DNA from: Paracyclopina nana
Lineage: Eukaryota; Arthropoda; Copepoda; Cyclopoida; Cyclopettidae
Direction: 5' to 3'
Assembly (NCBI GenBank): GCA_019096065.1
Contig: JAGUCH010000001.1
Span: forward strand, 4,216,001 to 4,280,000
Length of the DNA stretch: 64,000 nt
The position numbers were made by a program, and so were the translations under genes. A model generated the notes under the pieces. That model searched no databases, was not told where the DNA came from, and worked only from the letters and a program-made list of their open reading frames with translations. Every line of letters begins with the position of its first letter. Within the stretch, counting starts at the first letter, position 1. Shown here one piece after another: positions 59,580 to 64,000 of the stretch.

Positions 59580-61443
59580 TCATTTGCTCTGAGACGTAGC
59601 CTCAAAAATGCTTCTGGCGTTGGACACGTGGCCTGACTCGAGGCTGGCCTTGGGGCTCATGTATTTCTCGACGAGAGCCTCGAAGCTGTCCTTGTTCTGC
59701 GAACTGGTCAAGCTGAGCTTCTCCAGGTCCTGCGTAGTGATGGTGTGTCGGTCTCGCAAGTTGCGCGTTTGGGCGGACTTTTCGGCTGGCCTTTTCGGGG
59801 CCATGTGAGGTTCATCACAGCTGCTGTTGTGGTCTTCGTCCTCGTCCTCGTCATCATGAGGGAGGTGGATTCCGGACTCGCTTTGAGACTGCTGGGAAGA
59901 CCTATCCGAGGCCGGACTGGAGGACGCGAAGCATCCGGAATCCCGAGGGAAGTTGTTCCGCTCAAATGGAGCTTTTTCAGCTAATGGGCTACTGCAGTTC
60001 TTTTCAGTATCCGGATCTGTGTCATCGTCGTTATTTTCACTAGCCGTGGACAGGGTGGCTAGAGAAAATGCTTTCATTTAAAGGAGTTTGAGGCACATTA
60101 AGTAAGTTAGGTACTCACAAGTATTGTCCTGCATCAGTTCAACTGCAGTGAGAATTTGTGTCCGTTGAGCCTGATCCGTGATGCCCAAGTAGTCCAACTC
60201 CGACTCGTTCAGATCGTGGAAATTGTCCAGCTCTTCATAGCCGTTCAGCACAAAAACTGAAAGGTGTTCCTGCAAAGGCAAGAAGGATATATGCGACACG
60301 AATCTATATTTGGTATGTATGCGACTATTACCTCAAGTCCAATTCGCTTGAGCAAATCTTCCACAGTCTTGGGTGGTCCCGACGATTCCATAGCCTGCAG
60401 CTTTTCCGAGGCCGATCGGCGTTGCTGCCTCAACGTATTCCTATCTGGCAAAAGTTCCACATTGATGAACTTGAAATGGCCAACTCGACCCTGGGATTTT
60501 CCACGCCATAACCCACTCGGATTCATCGAGATGATGTCAATGGTATCGCCCCGCTGGAAACAGGGGAAAAATCGTATGCACCGATTAAATAGAGTGAAAA
60601 TCCAATTATGGGAATTTAAGACGGAGAGGAAAGTGTAACGGCCGGATTACATAGAGAGGACTGACGAAATCATCGTCGAGGGATTACGGAGGCTCACAGA
60701 TTATCACAATGACACTGTATGAAATGTTGCTAAGCTGCCTCAAAAAGTGCCCCAAATTTGCCATATGGTAGAGCATGTTTTAACATATCATAGCCAAAGC
60801 AAGAGAAAATTGAGGCGGTTCATGCATGGTGACGGAAATCAATTTCTTATATTCATTCATTTTGGTAGAGAGCAATTTCCGTCAAGCCGAGACCACGACG
60901 CGCATGCACTGCTAATGTGCACTGTAGGTTACTAGGTCAAGAAAGTGGGATCGAGGCCTAAGTAATTCTCATTAACCAAGCGTACCTAATCACATATCGT
61001 AGCTCGTGTATTAAGGGCAGATGAATTTTGATTGCACTTACGTTGAACCTTAGGGCGTCCCGGTCATAAGGGCTGGGTATGTAATCCACAAGGGCCCTGG
61101 CTCGCCCCATAAAGGGACCGTTGTAGACCTGAATGGGCGCGGGCAGACCCGAGTAGGATTTTGTCATTCTGAAGGCCGTACTCGTGGCTGTTGGACGGAC
61201 GTCGAAATCCGACAAGTCATCGTCATCGCATATTGAGGTTGACCTCTGACTGACCCTCTCGGGGCTCGTGGATTCGCGACGCCTCAATAATGAGCGTTTA
61301 GCAATCCGCTCCGCTGATCGTGACCGAAAACGGGATATTTTCTCCTGCATATCTTTCCGCAGACCCTTCATGCGATTCGCCAGGGCCAAGGACGGCCTCG
61401 ATGTTGTCGAGGACGCATACGAGGCTGCTGTCGGAGGTCGCAC
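59580..61443 (-). CDS. SASH1-family SH3 and SAM adaptor, 3' part
   Basis: Four exons (61042-61443, 60332-60553, 60119-60269, 59580-60058) join in frame to 417 residues; the 5' part is not found and probably lies beyond the right edge. In order: a basic Ser-rich region (MKGLRKDMQEKISRFRSRSA), an SH3 domain split by an intron (GRARALVDYIPSPYDRDALRFN, then RGDTIDIISM, GLWRGKSQGRVGHFKFINVE), a SAM domain (TVEDLLKRIGLEEHLSVFVL, NGYEELDNFHDL, LDYLGITDQAQRTQILTAVELM) and an acidic Ser-rich tail. SPYD in the SH3, followed closely by SVEDLL-type SAM, is the SASH1/SASH3/SAMSN1 signature; these are scaffolds in immune and TRAF6/NF-kB or cell-adhesion signalling. Its stop lies 16 nt from that of the convergent Ly6 gene. 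Confidence 0.9.
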
Positions 61444-64000
61444 CTGCAAAGCAAAAAAGGAACTCGATTGAAATCCCTCATCAAGATGGATGATGACAAT
61501 AAATCACGATTGAATTATCTATACCACCACTATGTGTATGTGGAACGTTTTCGATTAGAGAAGGCTTTAAAATAGCCGACTGGGATCAGATACAGGGAAA
61601 ATAATCTGGTGCCCGCATAAAATATGATGGTTTCTCTTGAAAGTTTTCTATTGGGGCCCTGTCGATTTATCATGAGAAAAGCGCTCGTTTTGGGTCACCC
61701 AAAAGCTAGAAAATAATTGAGTTTGGTCGTATATACACGCTTTGGTATCAGTGAATGCTAAGCTGTTTTTACGAGCGATTTGATGAATCGAGCACGAATT
61801 GCCATTCAAATGGTTGAACGATTCATTAGATTGTTATATGGGCTCCAAACCGAGGCATACTAGGTTTATGGGGCCATTACGGTATGACTTTATACCATTA
61901 GCTTGATGGAGCACGTATAGCTAAATGTCATCTATATCTTTATAAAGGTCTCAATATTAATTCCGTGGCGATGGTTTACGAGTACGTGAGGTCATAGCTG
62001 TCAATATTTACTGCACCTCAAAAGGAGATGGATTAATTTTAAGTGGAGAAAGTTCGACTATGGGCGGTCTAACTCACTCGTCAATCGGGATCTGGATTTG
62101 GCATTGTCAATTGAGCGTGTTTTTCTGCATGAACCACCCGAAGCCAAGCAAAAAACCATATTTTGGCCTTAAAAAGGGAGAGATTTCCCAACGTTCAATA
62201 GCAGGCAAGCAAGAAAATAGGGCATTTTTAGCCACGATCTCTGCGAAAAGATCTGAGCTGCAGCATGAAAGATTTTCCCGAGAAACTGCACTCGCCTGCT
62301 TAAAAGATCGCTTCGCGGTGGCCATTAATGAGCTTCGTGACTGAATATGATTATTATTATTTCCCTTGAACGGACTTGAGAGTTCATCATTTTATCACTA
62401 TAGGTCCATGTGTCGACTCCAAGATCTTGACTGATTATTATTTCCACATTTTATGTAAATGAGCAGAAGTAGCATACTAGTAGAATTAGTGGTTTTGAGA
62501 TTCCTTGCGCAATTTTCCGAGCTGCTTGAGCACAACAAATCTTCTGCCAATTTTGGGGCGGTTACTCGTGACTCCAAGCCCCAATTATTGTAAGCAGCCA
62601 GGGCTGATTTCACAAGACAAAATGTGTCCATCATGGGCTTTAAAACTTCCAGTAGCCGTCTCAGCCTGAGCACCAGTTATGATTTTTTAGGGTCTACTGT
62701 ATTTTGGGGGCCCGGGTTGACAGCAAAATGACAGAGCACTTTGTAATTACACTGAAAAATTATAATTGAAACTTCTCACACAACTCAGGGAGAGCAAGGA
62801 CCCATTGTCCTTTGTTTGAAAAAAGGGCTCATTTCATGGCCATACCTCGAGAAGTCTCTTTTTTCAGTAGACTAAGGTACTCAACGCCACAGGCATCTAT
62901 GCTCCATAGTTCAGGTCAAGTTTCCCACTGTTAAAAGCCATATAGGCAAAGAACTCATAAATAAGATTTTTTCCTGGCTCGATTCTTGAAATAAAGTTAT
63001 GATGAAGGCCAATTAAGTCTCCAAGGCCAGTCCATCATAATTACCTTTGGACAGTTAATCTTTAGCAGCCCATCTCCTCCTGCATGCTGCAAACATATAG
63101 TAATGTGCAATAGATTTGGCACACTAAGAATATTCGACCGTTAAGCCGTGAACTCCCTAATGATCTTTTTCGGGTCCTATCACCGACCGTGCCTCCTGGG
63201 TCGGGTCCCTAATCCTCCCCACCACCAGAATCTTAACCATACAGGGCGAAATGATAATCATAATTACCGAACCTTGAAATTTGGGGAATTTTCGAGCGCC
63301 CCTGCAATACTTCACCTCCTTGGCATTGGGGTGTTTTTCAAACAAAAAATTAGCTTCTGGTGAAAATCAAAAACAGCAGTCGTGACTTTTCTCGTGGCAA
63401 AGAAGGACAGAGCCCAATTTTTTATCGTGCTGCCACATCAGTCATTTGTCAGATGATGCCTTCAAATCCTTGAGGTGAAAATTAGGTTCCCTGCTCTTCT
63501 TAACAGCAGAAAAAACATGAGCGTCACATGCACCACCGTACGTGATGAGTTAGTTCTACAAACTAGAGAAAAATCCTGCTCTACTTGAAATGAGAAAACG
63601 ACACTTTTACAAGCAAGGGTTAGCACACTTCGGAATGCTAAAGATGCCCCTTGCAGCTATATTCGAGAAAAACAGCAGTCAGTCGCGTGTCATCAACATA
63701 AATAAGCTCAAACTCTGCGCAGTTTTGCAGACACACCAATTTATTGCATATTGCTTTCAAGACGAAAAATCTCGTCAGTGCATTTAACCATGATGATGAT
63801 CTAGTCTTTATCTTGATGCCTTGTTCTGCCTGCTGGCTAATGCCTTGATAATCTCACCTATTTGAAGGAAATCACCGACTCTGCTATTACTAATTCTGGA
63901 CCACAGAAACGTGAGATGTAGCAAAAGTGTGGTTTCTTGGGCACACTATGATAAGGGCTGTATATATACTGAAACCTTTTTGAGCTCTTATGAAAAGAGA
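61444..64000. other. No exon recognised; probably intron or 5' side of SH3-SAM gene
   Basis: The exon at 61042-61443 starts at an acceptor (CTTTGCAG), so at least one upstream exon must exist, but I cannot find it here. Open frames at 62060-62344 and 62398-62673 show no domain. An AT-rich interval with no clear repeat or RNA gene. Confidence 0.4.

Noticed and set aside
1..64000. tRNA and rRNA genes
   Set aside because: I looked by eye for B-box and A-box pairs and rRNA core words on both strands and found none I could support; a tRNAscan or Infernal run would settle this.

Overview
The window is nuclear DNA from an animal, almost certainly an arthropod. Genes are split by many short GT-AG introns (often 50-65 nt). 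One gene encodes a CPAP1-like chitin-binding cuticle protein and another a small cuticle protein. A dystrophin gene carries large internal alternative first exons, an arrangement I recall from the fly gene. I cannot place the species; no ribosomal, mitochondrial or other taxonomic marker is present. Nothing prokaryotic (operons, CRISPR, phage) is seen.

Layout. 1-3.9 kb: no gene; a GC-rich minisatellite and two foldback elements. 3.9-4.5 kb: small cuticle gene (+). 8.4-10.4 kb: PP2A B55 regulatory subunit (-). 10.9-11.6 kb: GET1/WRB membrane insertase subunit (-). 12.2-16.0 kb: PICALM/AP180 clathrin adaptor (+). 17.1-18.5 kb: CPAP1-like protein with a long Tyr/Pro repeat (-). 19.3-22.9 kb: divergent receptor tyrosine kinase (-). 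23.6-24.8 kb: unrecognised secreted Gly/His/Tyr-rich protein (+). 27.85-54.8 kb: dystrophin (+), with a candidate long-form start, two internal alternative first exons and one possible alternative terminal exon. 36.1-38.1 kb: GH18 chitinase-like gene (-), nested antisense in a dystrophin intron. 55.5-58.0 kb: SMYD4-type SET/MYND methyltransferase (+). 58.7-59.6 kb: quiver/sleepless-type Ly6 protein (+). 59.6-61.4 kb: 3' part of a SASH1-family SH3-SAM adaptor (-), which runs on toward or past the right edge.

I rebuilt each multi-exon gene by hand and checked reading phase at every junction; all models listed close in frame. Gene content is mainly housekeeping plus cuticle and muscle or neural genes, with no obvious single pathway. 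The two cuticle genes share an EPAY-type Tyr/Pro repeat. The dystrophin locus dominates the right half and hosts a nested gene and a hAT-like foldback element in its introns.

Most interesting points: two homologous 42-nt PICALM exons separated by only 34 nt, probably mutually exclusive; the multi-promoter dystrophin locus; a receptor kinase lacking several canonical residues; a GH18 protein with a degenerate catalytic motif; and convergent genes whose stop codons are 16 nt apart. I did not find a clearly new multi-gene system.
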